64,000 bases of DNA from Apostichopus japonicus (lineage: Eukaryota > Echinodermata > Holothuroidea > Aspidochirotida > Stichopodidae), in the NCBI RefSeq assembly GCF_037975245.1, contig NC_092571.1:607501-671500 (forward strand). The letters run 5' to 3'. The position numbers and the translations under genes are program-made. Below are positions 21,934-35,124 of the stretch, piece by piece. The number at the start of each line of letters is the position of its first letter. The stretch's first letter is position 1. The notes under the pieces were generated by a model, which saw only the letters and a list, made by a program, of their open reading frames with translations, was not told the origin of the DNA and did no database searches.

Positions 21934-21938
21934 GTTGT

Positions 21939-22195
21939 GATATTGAAATTTCAGGCTTCTAACTTGGAGGTTCAAATCTCAGCCTGCAGGACGTTATCTT
22001 AGTTTCATGGCGAATGTGATCCATCCAAAGACGAAACCTTTGTAATTAGTTCAACGTCCCAGGTTTGACTTCGAGGAAGCTCTTGCGAATACTTTTTTAC
22101 TGTTGTAATACGTATTATACAAAACGTACGGAACATAGTATATTACACCATAGCGCAACTATAAAGTTGCAGTGCCAACTAAACAACGATGGTCT
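21939..22195. other. unassigned flank of the retrotransposon
   Basis: Contains GGAGGTTCAAATCTCAG, which resembles a tRNA B box, but no A box partner is seen. Confidence 0.3.
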
Positions 22196-22435
22196 ATTTA
22201 ATGCCGGTATTAAATATATTTAATGCCGGTATTACTTATATTTAATGCCGGTATTAATTATATTTAATGCCGGTATTACTTATATTTAATGTCGGTATTA
22301 CTTATATTTAATGCCGGTATTAATTATATTTAATGCCGGTATTAATTATATTTAATGCCGGTATTAATTATATTTAATGCCGGTATTACTTATATTTAAT
22401 GCCGGTATTCATTATATTTAATGCTGGTATTATTT
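22196..22435. repeat. 22-bp minisatellite, array 1
   Basis: About eleven units of TTAATGCCGGTATTACTTATAT type; alternation of ATTACTT and ATTAATT between units. The core TAATGCCGGTATTA is one change from a perfect palindrome. The same unit forms array 2 at 23.75 kb. Confidence 0.92.
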
Positions 22436-22994
22436 TGAGTGATTCCGATCTTTGTACTGTTTGTAACATTAAACTGAGAACATGGAGCACTTGTGTTGGA
22501 AATGTCCCGTTACTGCCTCTTTCATTTTAGATGTTGAAAATTTGTTCCTTAAAAAGCAGTTCTTTTTTTTTCAAAGCAGGATATCTTTTTTGGTTACAAC
22601 AACCGGAAAGGACATCCCTACAATTTTCTCATACTTCATAAAAACACTATATTTATGATTGCAAATTAAATGAACGAAATCCAATTATCGATGAGTTTTT
22701 CTTTGAATTTAAATTCATAATTAGTAGTGATAGATTCAACTATTTAAGAACTCGCAGATAATGAAAACATAAAGTTTCTATTGTGGAGCTGTGGAACGGC
22801 TTTTCCTTATGTCCTGATTTATTCAATGAGACTTTATTCGATTCTCTTTCCTTTTACCATATCTGTTTCTACGTTTACATGTAATCATAAAGTGTTGTTC
22901 CGTGTAATATACTGAAAAAATAAAGAGTTGATGTTGCAAATCATATGTAAGTTTCTGAACACATTGATGATAAACGATAAATAAACGGAGCAAA
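22436..22994. other. unassigned DNA
   Basis: No feature recognised. Confidence 0.4.
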
Positions 22995-23715
22995 AAAAAA
23001 ACAGAATGCAAAAATGCATTGTGGTTTCAATGATGTAACATGAGCAGTTTTCATAAATCTGACGTAATGTATAGTGAGGGTGTACATGTTTACAACGGAT
23101 TGACGATTTGGCCTCTGATGACCTCTGACCTCCATCAAAACAATAGGCTTCTTTAACTCAATGTGGTACTTCTACACACTAAATAAGAGGTTGGCCCAAG
23201 CTTCCAGTATTTAGATATCGTGATAACAAGTTTTTCACATTTGACCCCTGGTGACCTCAAATGCCCTTTGACCTCCACCAAAAACAATAGACTTATTGTA
23301 CTTAATGTGGTACTTCTATACACTAAAAAGAGGTTGGCCCAAGCTTTCAGTATTTATATATCGTGATTACAAGGTTTTCACAATTTGACCCCTGGTGACC
23401 CCAAATGACCTTTGACCTTCACTAAAAACAATAGGTTTCTTGTACTCAATATGTTACTTTTACACATTAAACATGAGGTCCTCCCAAACGTTTCCTCTTG
23501 AGATATCATTTTTACAAGGTTTTCACACTTTGACCCCTGGTGACCCCAAATGACCTTTGATCTCCACCAAAAACAATACACTTCTTGTACTTAATGTGTT
23601 ACTTCTACTTAATGTGGTGTTTACAAGCTGGGCATCACAAACTCACTCACACACCTACACATACACACGCAATCATGCATGCATAGGTTACGATTATCAT
23701 CGAAACCAAAAAGGT
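22995..23715. repeat. TGACCTTTGACC repeat element, copy 1
   Basis: Starts near AGAATGCAAAAATGCATTG and GGTTTCAATGA and ends GATTATCATCGAAACCAAAA, so the termini are short inverted repeats (GGTTTCRATGA). Inside are about four tandem units of roughly 140 bp, each with GACCCCTGGTGACC, TGACCTTTGACCTCCACC, AAAACAATAG and CTTGTACTYAATGTG. An AC-rich stretch lies at 23630-23675. Copy 2 is at 28.17-29.68 kb. Confidence 0.8.
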
Positions 23716-23724
23716 ATTAATTTT

Positions 23725-23952
23725 CATGCAGCTTCATCTGCCGTTATTAATTCTATTTAATACCGGTATTAATGCCGGTATAAATTATATTTAATGCCGG
23801 TATTAATTATATATTTAATGCCGGTATTAATTCTATTTAATGCCGTTATTAATTATATATTTAATGCCGGTATTAATTCTATTTAATGCCGGTATTAATT
23901 GTATTTAATGCCGGTATTAATTATATTTAATACCGGCATATGAAGCTGCATG
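23725..23952. repeat. 22-bp minisatellite, array 2, inside a 13-bp inverted repeat
   Basis: The same TTAATGCCGGTATTAAT unit in about nine copies, bounded by perfect inverted repeats CATGCAGCTTCAT (23725-23737) and ATGAAGCTGCATG (23940-23952). Confidence 0.88.
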
Positions 23953-25777
23953 GTGATTGAGAATGAATGCCGGTATTGAATAATATTAATAACGGTAATT
24001 ATTTTAATTCGTTTAAATCAGCAATTATTTCCCGTATGGCCTACCGTCCACGTAAGCAGATATTGTATAAATGAAACTTGCGCAACAACACTGTCAATAA
24101 TGCTTAAAGGGGCTGCCAGCATTACAGCCGTATATTTCGAAAAAAATCTGACGAATTTTGATATTGTTCACTATAGGCCTGTGATTGGCTATTCAATATA
24201 CACAATAGTACGAACCTACCTGCATAAAAAAATTCGCCGCCCGGACGCCAACGTAGCCTAAGTCAGTAAAAATAGAGCACGTCGGGGGAATCCGGACGTC
24301 TGGTAACCCTAACTACAGTACATTGCTGCATCGCACTATATAATAGTTAAACTAATACTTGTTACACTACTGCATTAAGTATTGCACGACCTTATTTACT
24401 CTCAAACCTCTGTTAGGTCGAAGTACAAGACTATCCGCTGTATACGTACGCCGTAGCATCAGTAACAATTAATTAGTACGTGCAATGTTTTATGGAACAC
24501 AAGCCTAACAGTAAACAAGTTACGCTATACTTATGCCACAGGCATGCGAGTATAATTTATAAACCTCACATCCTAAATCACTAAGGCTGTTCTGCGATGC
24601 ATGACGACAATAGACTGAATAGCGGCGCCTCTCAGAACTCTAGCGTCGCTGTAGGGCACAGTTAGTTCAACCATGGAGCTCTGTTTATAGCTCCGTGGTT
24701 CAACTACTTGGCCTAGTCTATATGGCAGTTGGAATTTTGAGCAATGGCCGGATTCAAATAAAGTGGCGTGCGCAAGGGCGAGTAGGGGGGTAGGGGGGTG
24801 GCATGCACCCACCCTTTCGTCAGACGGGAAATGGTTCAGCCGGGCATGTTTGCAGAACAAGACCACTACTACGGGTGTACTCTCCCCCTCCCATTTCAAC
24901 CAAATTTATTGATTAAAACAATAATTCAAATGGTACGGTATTCTACCAATAACCGTTATTAATACATAAATTTCACAAAAACTCAGAGGAAGCTGCATTG
25001 TTAGCAATATTGTCATGCCCATAGCAGCAGTGTATGTTATTTCTTTACAGTATACCTACAGTATCTTTGTATATCACATCTAAGCACCATGAGATTGTCG
25101 TAGTGCTGCTTATAGTGTACGTTATATCTTTATGTATCTTAGAATGACTACAAATGGTTCCCCAAAATATCAAATTTATATAAAGAATGATGAATCGGCA
25201 GTCAAAGTACTCACCAACTATTTGCTAATCGTAGGATTCAACTAATTAGTAAGAAATCTCTGAAACTCATACACGTTCTAAAATCTACTTCGCCTACCTC
25301 CTAGTAACGTCGACAGAAAATAAAGATGGCGTAGTGCAACAACGGGAATACCGCTACAATATTTTATTGCCCATCTTCATAGAACGACGGTTTTCAATGT
25401 CGAAACTTATGGGCGACCCTAAATGTTGCATTAGGGCTAATACGAAACTGTTTCAAGCTAGGCGAGTTGAAACGAAACGATAGTACTTGTCAATTTCTTA
25501 AATGCCCTAAATCACCTTCAATCATCCATGTTACCATCAGCACCAGTAGTTTGTTACATTCTCTGCAACACCCAAGCGCAAAGATACTGCAACCTTGCCA
25601 TCCAGGGCACTTCTGTAGTAGGTCGTATACCTTTGACGGGGACAGGATGTAGGCTTTATAAAGTACTTTATTGTGATATATAGTACCTTAACTAATAGTA
25701 TCAATATATTCCTATGCCAAATATTTCATTCAGTTTTCTTCGATGATCTGATATGAGTTGATTTCAATTTCTCAGCA
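23953..25777. other. unassigned DNA
   Basis: No exon or transposon boundary could be supported. Short frames at 24573-24899 and 25467-25652 show no recognisable motif. A G-rich patch lies at 24780-24805. Confidence 0.4.
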
Positions 25778-25785
25778 CTCTGGTT

Positions 25786-26082
25786 CAGGCGCGTAGCCAA
25801 GGGGGGGGGGGCGAAGGGGGCAGCCGCCCCCCCCCCCTTGAGCATATTTTTAAAAAAAATTTTTAATGTTTTTATGATATCGCTAGTATTTTCAAAAGAG
25901 AAAATGCTAAGAAGCAACTTACAAGGCCTGGGAAGTGCCATTTCCAGCGATCTGGGAGGCATTTTCAGCCAAAATTTTCTTGTACGCTTCGCGCCAACCA
26001 TGGTGGTGTTACGCTTAGATAGTTTGCAATGCCGAATCTACAGTTTCGCCCCTCCCTTGGCAAATTCCTGGCTACGCGCCTG
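25786..26082 (+). mobile_element. hAT-type MITE with 8-bp target duplication
   Basis: 297 bp with inverted ends CAGGCGCGTAGCCAA and TGGCTACGCGCCTG. The target duplication CTCTGGTT is present on both sides (25778-25785 and 26083-26090); 8 bp suits hAT elements. The interior includes opposed G and C runs and a core with TGTACGCTTCGCGCCAACCA followed by TGGTG. No coding capacity. Confidence 0.93.
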
Positions 26083-26305
26083 CTCTGGTTTGAGTGGCGT
26101 AGCTCTACATGTTTTTCCCCCGTTTATTTGAAACAACACTGTCTGGTAGCTGCCAAGTTTCTCTGTCAACTACAGGCGTCCTTACAATAACACGTTAATG
26201 AAACATTTGCTATCACCCTCATCGTCATCCTCATGCCCCTCTTCCTCAACATCATCATCCTCAAACTCATCATAATTATTATCCTCATCCTCCTCTTGAT
26301 CCGCC

Positions 26306-28010
<1,705 letters not shown>

Positions 28011-28029
28011 GGTGGGGGGGGGGGGTATG

Positions 28030-28145
28030 ACCTTGTTGACTATCTAAGCGTAGCGCCACCATGAGTTGGCGCGAATCGCACCAAAAAATTTTTGGATTTA
28101 CAAACCCTCTAGATGGCTAGAAACGGCACTTCCCGAGGTTTCCAA
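28030..28145 (-). mobile_element. hAT-type MITE core fragment (inverted)
   Basis: Contains CTATCTAAGCGTAGCGCCAC, GAGTTGGCGCGAATCG and GGCACTTCCCGAGG, the inverse of the core in the 25.8-kb and 40.2-kb copies. Ends are not clear, so it is a fragment. Confidence 0.7.
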
Positions 28146-28169
28146 GCGGCATATACCCAACTTTAAACC

Positions 28170-29582
28170 AGAATGCAAAATGCATTGAGGTTTCGATGAC
28201 TTCAATGCACTAGACTTCTGCTTGTTAGTATAACCAGAACTAGCTGTTACAATAACACTATGGCATGCTAACACAGGTCAGTCTGTACGTGGTTATACAC
28301 ACCTCCATCAAAAACAGTAGGGTTCTTGTACTCAATGTGATGAATCCGCACACCAAGTATTACAAACCAAACCAAATCTCTAATAACTTCGCACATTAAG
28401 GTTGCAGAGGAGTCCACTTATGGACAATTTAGATTGGAATATGCCCACAAAACTTCAAAGAATCAACTTCAAAGAAGCTAATACAGGTCACTGGAGGTCA
28501 ACCTGAGGTCAAAGGTCACCCAAATGCAGGTCTACTATTGTATTACAATAGCTTAACTCCCAACCTTAATGGACATTTGGTTCTCAAGTTATTGCAAAAA
28601 TACTAGTTTTTGACCCCTGATTGACCTTTGTTGACATTGGATCACATGACTGTTATGTTTTGAAACAATCCCTTACCCCATTCACAACTAGTTCCAAAAT
28701 ATTAACCTTGTCACACCCTGTCAATGGTAGTTTCACAAGTTATTGAGAAAAACTAGGCCAACATTACAGCCAACTCCATGGAGTGAAAGCAAATCTCAAG
28801 TTCACAGGTGCTTGACCTAGTTTCTCCTTGGCAGCTGGCCAAGAAATGTTTTGAAATTCGTGGTACCTGTGCAACTTACATCCAACCAGAACTACCAATG
28901 ATCTACAAATATTTTCTAGAGAAGGCATGCTTCGCCATTCAAGTGCACTATTCCATCGAAATCACATCAACTCTTTAGAAAAATATCCATACGGATGAGT
29001 CACAAGTGTTGAAGTAGCTCTAGCACTTTTATATATCTATGGTCTGCAAGCAAGCCTTGGAAGACACTGTACATGTATGTAGATATGTACATAGCAATTC
29101 AGGACTTCTAGCGACACACTTAAGTCAATGGGGATATTGTCGCGAGTTCAGATTCAAATCTACGGATGCCCGTAAGATCATTTTCAATTGTCAGTAGGCT
29201 CTCCTATTCTTATGAGGCGAATCGCCCATGTCATATACTTATAGGCTGGACGATGGGAGATACCGTATATTATGAAAAGGTTTTTACAAGTTGACCCCTG
29301 GTGACCCTAAATGACCTTCGATATCCACCAAAAACGATAGGCTTTTTGTACTTAATGTGGTCAACCTACATACCAGAAATGAAATCAATACAAGCTTTGT
29401 TTCTTGAGATATCATGTTTACAAGCTTTTCACTATTTGACCCCTGGTGACCCCAAGTGACCTTTGACCTACACCAAAAACAATAGGCTTCTTGTACTCAA
29501 TAAGATACTCCTATGTACCAAATATGAGAACTGTCCAAGCTTCCCTTCTTGAGATATCGTGTTTACAAGCTGGGCGTCACAA

Positions 29583-29624
<42 letters not shown>

Positions 29625-29680
29625 ACACGCATGATTGCAAAGGTTACGATTATCATCGAAACCAAAAAGGGATGTCATGT
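28170..29680. repeat. TGACCTTTGACC repeat element, copy 2
   Basis: Begins AGAATGCAAAATGCATTGAG and GGTTTCGATGACTT, ends ATTATCATCGAAACCAAAAA. The middle has diverged units, including CCTGAGGTCAAAGGTCACCC (about 28512). The last 400 bp hold two well-preserved units (29290 and 29436) like those of copy 1. A CA microsatellite interrupts the end. Confidence 0.75.
29586..29630. repeat. (CA)n microsatellite
   Basis: About 20 CA units inside the terminal unit of the preceding repeat; copy 1 has a shorter CA tract at the same place. Confidence 0.9.
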
Positions 29681-30554
29681 CCGAAATATCTCATAATCAG
29701 GATCCAAAATACTTTTATTAAATTTCGGGTGTTATTTTGGGAAAATTGCCCACGTCAATCTTGTTTCAGGCGCTACGTTAGAATGTTCGAGAGCTCTTTT
29801 ATATTATTCGATGAAGAAAATGGCCTCATGCAGGCTATTATTGGCCTATACACATACAATACACAATTACACAAAGTTACATTCCTAGGTACCGATTGCT
29901 AGGGCATCCAGGTGAGACGTGTATTAAGCATTACCCTGCATGGTAACATGAGATTCTTAGCTGTTCGAGGGAACATGTACGTGTGTAGGCCTACTATAGG
30001 GCCTATATGAATACTATGAGGGTGCATAGTACTATATCAATACCGTGGGCGCAATAATACATTTTGTTGTTATAGGGCCAATGAAGCCTACAGTCAACTA
30101 TTCTTGCTTTATAAAGACGGTTTATTTGAAAAGATCGCACTGCGTTTATGGTAGGTGAGAAATGAAGCTAAAAAAGAGCCGTACGTTCACGATGATGCAT
30201 AAATGTAAGGCATGAAAAAATTCTTATCCCTGGCATTTGGTGGGGGGGGGGGATATGGTGTATTACATCCCCTCCACCCATTTTCATGGGGGATATATCC
30301 CCCTCCCCCCCCCCCTAGGATTGCCGCCCATGTCTCTGTCTCCCTATGTATCACTCACTGACAAGGTGTGAATATCAACTACCTTGATACCAAGAAAATT
30401 AATGTTCGTCGGGTTTTTTTCTAAGCAATTTCCAACTTCTTGTATATGCCGTAGCAGTTCGCGCTGCACTCGATTCACTTTTGATTTTAGCTTTGCGTTT
30501 TCCCTTATGTCTTCATTTCTAAATGATAACATACTTTAAATGAACCCGTTTTGG
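29681..30554. other. unassigned DNA with G and C runs
   Basis: Runs of G at 30241-30252 and C at 30301-30315 flank a short inverted segment resembling MITE edges; otherwise nothing identifiable. Confidence 0.35.
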
Positions 30555-30968
30555 CAGTGGGGGAGCTAGGGGTATTGGTCAGGAGGGGCGAGAATGGTCT
30601 GTAGGGGCGTCATCGACACTATCAGAGCTATATACGGCTCTGGACACTATCTAAGCGGAGCGCCACCACTGGTTGGCGCGGAGCGTACAGAAATTTTTTG
30701 AGTAAAGATTCTCCGCTAGATCGCCGGAAATGACCCTTCCCGGGCCTGGCTAATTTGCAGATAAACGAAGAATAAATAGGTGTCATCGCCAAATTACACC
30801 AACAAAATGTGACAAATGTCAATAAGTAGATGAGAGAGCAATAAAAAAAGTCAATAATCACGAATAAGTAAAGAGTGGTAAAGAGCTGAAAAGGGCGCCA
30901 GCAGTCCATTTGAGTCCGTCAAGGGGGGCATACGCCCCCCTCCCGACTGTATGGACGCTCCGCCACTG
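30555..30968 (-). mobile_element. hAT-type MITE with 8-bp target duplication, second terminus type
   Basis: 414 bp bounded by CAGTGGGGGAGC and GCTCCGCCACTG (one mismatch), with target duplication CGTTTTGG at 30547-30554 and 30969-30976. The inverted core CTATCTAAGCGGAGCGCCAC then GGTTGGCGCGGAGCGTACAG is shared with elements whose ends are CAGGCGCGTA. Confidence 0.9.
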
Positions 30969-30976
30969 CGTTTTGG

Positions 30977-31299
30977 TAACTTTGTTGCTAAAAAATGACC
31001 TAGATTTACCACCGTTCATTCCATTTCTCGGTTTTATGAATCTAGCTATAGGCGGCGTGTAAATTTAGCGGTCGTCCAAGACGACCAAATCGTGAATTAT
31101 TGGTTGCCCGGTTTAGAAAAAAAAGTTTAGAAAAAGCTGGTTAATGTTCCGTGAAACGAACGGAAGAAAGCCACGGAAACAACCGTGAATACAGAAAACC
31201 ACGTAAAATGGCATTTAACATACAATTTTGTTTTAATGTGCGGCAATTTGATTTCAAATCACACATATCAAAAGGATTTCCCGCGTTAAAAGTCAGCTC
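30977..31299. other. unassigned DNA
   Basis: No feature recognised. Confidence 0.4.
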
Positions 31300-31307
31300 T
31301 CAGACAT

Positions 31308-32108
31308 TAGGGCTGTGACCGTGTAGTGATTAATCGCTTAATGATCGCATTTGGAATGAACGTTAAGTAAAAAGCCACTTTCGATTATTCTTTTTGTAGA
31401 TATCCCGCCTATAATCCATCTTAACATCCCTTGTCTTAACTTTCCTTGTCAGTCTTTCCTTCTATGAAATAAACGAATGAAAATTTGAATCACGAACGTA
31501 TACAGTAGCTATAACAATGAGAGCAAAGCACATGCTATGGACTGCCAGAGCTAGACCATTTGTTTATTTGCTAAAATTGTCACGCAGTTAATTGGAACTA
31601 ATATATGAATGGAAAACTGTCATTATTGCTGCTATCTTCGACCACATGGTAGCCTAACACCACACTAAATCATTGGAAAATATTGCCTAACCATCGGTTT
31701 GCTAAAAAAATGAGAGGAAAAACCCCACACCGAGTCTAGCCCTGTTTTCAACTGTGAATTAGCTGGAAATTGACAGTTGATTGGAAGGTATGTGTTATGT
31801 TTTGCAGAGTGAATGCAGTATTTTACGTACACTGTTGCTGAAGCATTGGATTGAAGGTTTTAACTTTCACCGGTATAGTAATTTAATTATAGTGATTTTA
31901 TCTACACACGAAAATAAACATGACTAAACGAAAGGGCACATTCGGCGATAGCAAACAATGTGTTTTCTATTTCAGTTGATGGGTTCTGGGCTTTTCGTCG
32001 TAGGCCAATATACGGTGGCTTGATGTTAATCGCGATAAATCGCTAACCGATCGTAAATTTTTGCGATGTAACTTTTAATGGATTTGCTACTACACGGTCG
32101 CAGCCCTA
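31308..32108. mobile_element. hAT-like non-autonomous element (TAGGGCTG ends)
   Basis: About 800 bp with ends TAGGGCTGTGACCGTGTAGT and ACTACACGGTCGCAGCCCTA (one mismatch). Flanks TCAGACAT and ACAGACAT agree at 7 of 8 bases, fitting an aged 8-bp target duplication. Interior short palindromes include ATTAATCGCTTAATGATCG. Part of the interior recurs inverted at 60.3-60.75 kb. Confidence 0.85.
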
Positions 32109-32116
32109 ACAGACAT

Positions 32117-32540
32117 CACATGTGATCTCAACTCAGTGATATGCGATTTTCCCATAAACAAAACTAGGTAACCCGACAGCGAAACTGCCTCCGTGTCATT
32201 TGCATGGAAGGACCAAAGGTACAAAGAATTCAACTATGAAAAAGCTCTAATAAAATGCGAAAACATGAAGTCAAGAAGATATTGGCAGGTAAAGAAACAA
32301 ACTCCGGCATTCAGGCTCGGGCAGCGATCTACTTAAATCAAAAGTCATAGCCTTGTAGCTGACTGTTGGGGTGCTAGGTACGAAGGGCACTTACTACAAC
32401 CTGCAGTGCGTGATGGGGCAAATGGGCTGAAATTTCCACTGCTATAAGAGAGTTGCAAAATAAGTTGTTGATGTTATTTAAAAAATGAAATGGAAATGTC
32501 ACTTTCTGCATTTTTTTAATTTTTTTATGGCAACATTGAC
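32117..32540. other. unassigned DNA
   Basis: No feature recognised. Confidence 0.4.
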
Positions 32541-32544
32541 TGGA

Positions 32545-33600
32545 CCAAAGTTTGTAACTAGACTATCACATAGTTACGCAATGGAAGTTTGTAACAAGAC
32601 TATCAAATAGTTACTCCATGGAAGTTTTTAACTAGAGTATCACATAGTTACTCCATGGAAGTTTGTCACTAGACTATCACATAGTTACTCCATGGAAGGT
32701 TGTCACTAGACTATCACATAGTTACTCCATGAAGTTTGTAACTAGACTATCACATAGTTACTCTATGGAAGTTTGTAACTAGACTATCACATAGTTACTC
32801 TATGGAAGTTTGTAACAAGACTATCACATAGTTACTCTATGGAAGTTTGTCACTAGACTATCACATAGTTACTCCATGGAAGTTTGTCACTAGACTATCA
32901 CATAGTTACTCCATGGAAGTTTATCACTAGACTATCACATAATTACTCTATGGAAGGTTTTTACTAGACTATCACATAGTTACGCTATGGAAGTGTGTAA
33001 CTAGACAATCACATAGTTATACTCTATGGAAGTTTGTAACAAGACTATAACATAGTTACTCCATGGAAGTTTGTCACTAGACTATCACATAGTTACGCCA
33101 TGGAAGTTCATCACTAGACTATCACATAATTACTCTATGGAAGTTTGTTACTAGACTATCACATAGTTACTCCATAGAAGTTTGTAACTAGACTATCACA
33201 TAGTTACGCTATGGAAGTGTGTAACTAGACTATCACATAGTTACGCTATGGAAGTTTGTTACTAGACTATCACATAGTTACTCTATGGAAGTTTGTCACT
33301 AGACTATCACATAGTTACTCCATGGAAGTTTATCACTAGACTATCACATAATTACTCTATGGAAGTTTGTTACTAGACTATCACAAAGTTACTCCATAGA
33401 AGTTTGTAACTAGACTATCACATAGTTACGCTATGGAAGTGTGTAACTAGACTATCACATAGTTACTCTATGGAAGTTTGTAACAAGACTATCACATAGT
33501 TACTCCATGGAAGTTTGTAACTAGACTATATCACATAGTTACGCTATGGAAGTTTGTAACTAGACTATCACATAGTTACGCTATGGAAGTGTGTAACTAT
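32545..33600. repeat. 37-bp minisatellite, about 28 copies
   Basis: Unit GTTTGTAACTAGACTATCAC plus ATAGTTACTCTATGGAA, with variants (GTCACT, GTGTAAC, TTACGCTATGG). The core contains the near-palindrome CTATGGAAG/ACTCCATGG. Confidence 0.93.
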
Positions 33601-33987
33601 GCAATGATCAGTGTAATTTAAAGGAAATAGAACCTGCAAGTTCACACTGTTGTACAGTGTGGAGGCAGCCATACTGTCAACTCAGTAGCTATTCCTGTCA
33701 CAGACTGCTCATTTAATGTGTCAAGAAAAGAAGTGAAAGAATATCTGTAAAAGTAAGCCAAGTCCTATGGTTTCATCTATGACCTATTCCAACTCCTTTG
33801 TGAAGTTGGGCTTTTCATCCTGTTTAAATACTGATATATACCACCTGGCCCCACCTGGACCATATCAGAAGGTCCTTGCATTTTATACTACTCCCCCCCC
33901 CCTCACCCCTGGAACAGATACCAAGGCTGAACTTTTATGCCTCTGCATTTACATTACAGTTCCTATATATCATTGATGCAAATAGGC

Positions 33988-34121
<134 letters not shown>

Positions 34122-34164
34122 ATAATAATTATAACACTTATATGGTGCTCATTATTGCACGTAA

Positions 34165-34496
34165 ACATACATTCAATGACACCTTACAAAATTACAACCC
34201 TGGTCATTGGTAACTTGACACACCTACACACCAAAGTGTGCACAATTCAATCAATCTCTCCTGTGGCACCACAGTGCACCACAACCACGTGTCCCCCGGG
34301 AAACTTCTAATAGGGTGCAGCCACAAACCGGCGCACGCAACTATATTTACAAGTTACCTCGCAGGTCCCCATTTATACACTTGGGTGAAGAGATAAATGC
34401 CTTGCCCTAGGACACAACGCAATGATCTGGCCAGGGCTCGAACCTATAATCCTTAGATCACAAGTCCACTGCCTTAACCACTTGACCACAATGCCC
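34165..34496 (-). mobile_element. tRNA-derived SINE
   Basis: The minus strand begins GGCATTGTGGTCAAGTGG, with A-box-like TGGTCAAGTGGTTAAGGC (34488-34471) and B box GGTTCGAGCCC (34444-34434) about 27 bp apart, as in a pol III promoter. Downstream is a 270-bp unrelated body with GTGTCCTAGGGCAAGGCATT. TA microsatellites flank both sides. The tRNA fold is not intact enough for a real tRNA gene. Confidence 0.75.
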
Positions 34497-34530
34497 ATAT
34501 ATATACATATATATAAATATATATATATAC

Positions 34531-34563
<33 letters not shown>

Positions 34564-34565
34564 CA
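34497..34565. repeat. (TA)n/(CATA)n microsatellite
   Basis: TATA/CATA tract directly beside the head of the SINE. Confidence 0.85.
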
Positions 34566-34649
34566 TTAGTGAGAGAGGAAAAATGGAAACATCAAAATGG
34601 AGTTAAGGGTATGGTGTAATGGGTAGGGTGAGGCACATGCATGGAGCAA

Positions 34650-35120
34650 AGAACCATAATGGTTAAGAAACTCCCTAAGGTAGCAAATACCAAAGAGAAT
34701 AGTGATCCCACTTATGGATGCCTGCTATTCAAAATCATTTCTGGCACTGCGCTAAAGAGTGTACTTTGTGGTGATGATATCAAAATCAAGTCAATTTTAC
34801 TGTCACTTCTGCACTGGTCACATTGTGGTAGAACACCAGTGGTTGTTATCAACTGATGGTACACCAGGTGAATGTAGACATCACCACCTATGTGAAAATT
34901 ACCAAAGTAAGCCTTGAATGAAGAAGGGATCACCATCACATGAAGCTCTTAGGTCTGTCATACTCAAGAAGCAATTTCTTAAAACTCTCCCATATTACAA
35001 AATTTTCAAGCACTCTGGTTCTCTTGATTCATTTCAAAACCATATGCTAATGTATGTCAATAAATATTGTGCTTTTTCTTACCATGGATATGTAACTAGA
35101 ATGCTTTTGATCACAACTAT
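34650..35120 (+). pseudogene. DDE-type transposase relic, C-terminal part 1
   Basis: Frames with shifts give CGDDIKIKSILLSLLHWSHC, then KKGSPSHEALRSVILKKQFL, KTLPYYKIFKHSGSLDSFQN, HMLMYVNKYCAFSYHGYVTRM. This agrees with the C-terminal block of the same transposase-derived family as the relic at 11.9 kb (SPA-EAL--VILKK-FL ... HTG-LE-FH---L-Y--KR--F-Y-GM--R). Stops and frame changes show decay. The coding similarity ends where the 22-bp array starts and resumes on its far side. Confidence 0.65.
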
Positions 35121-35124
35121 CACA

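Larger units (their letters stand above)
15107..21938 (-). mobile_element. Gmr1-like Ty3/Gypsy LTR retrotransposon, complete but defective
   Basis: Minus-strand element with both LTRs (15112-15564 and 21481-21933, each 453 bp, TG...CA ends), a GTTGT target duplication on both sides (15107-15111, 21934-21938), PBS and PPT. Domain order in the sense direction is capsid, zinc knuckle, protease, integrase, GPY/F-type region, reverse transcriptase, RNase H. Integrase before RT is typical of Ty1/copia, but the RT, RNase H and integrase sequences are Ty3-like. That combination defines the Gmr1 group described from deuterostomes. The LTRs differ at roughly eight positions by hand count. At least five indels break the reading frame, so this copy cannot make a full polyprotein unless some are assembly errors. 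Confidence 0.93.

Noticed and set aside
24573-24899. 108-codon minus-strand frame
   Set aside because: No motif, no splice or poly(A) support, unusual composition.
29549-29902. 117-codon plus-strand frame with a His-Thr repeat
   Set aside because: Driven by the CA microsatellite inside a repeat element.
34434-34496. tRNA gene
   Set aside because: A and B boxes exist but acceptor and anticodon stems do not pair properly and a SINE body follows; the same applies at 54.44-54.51 kb.
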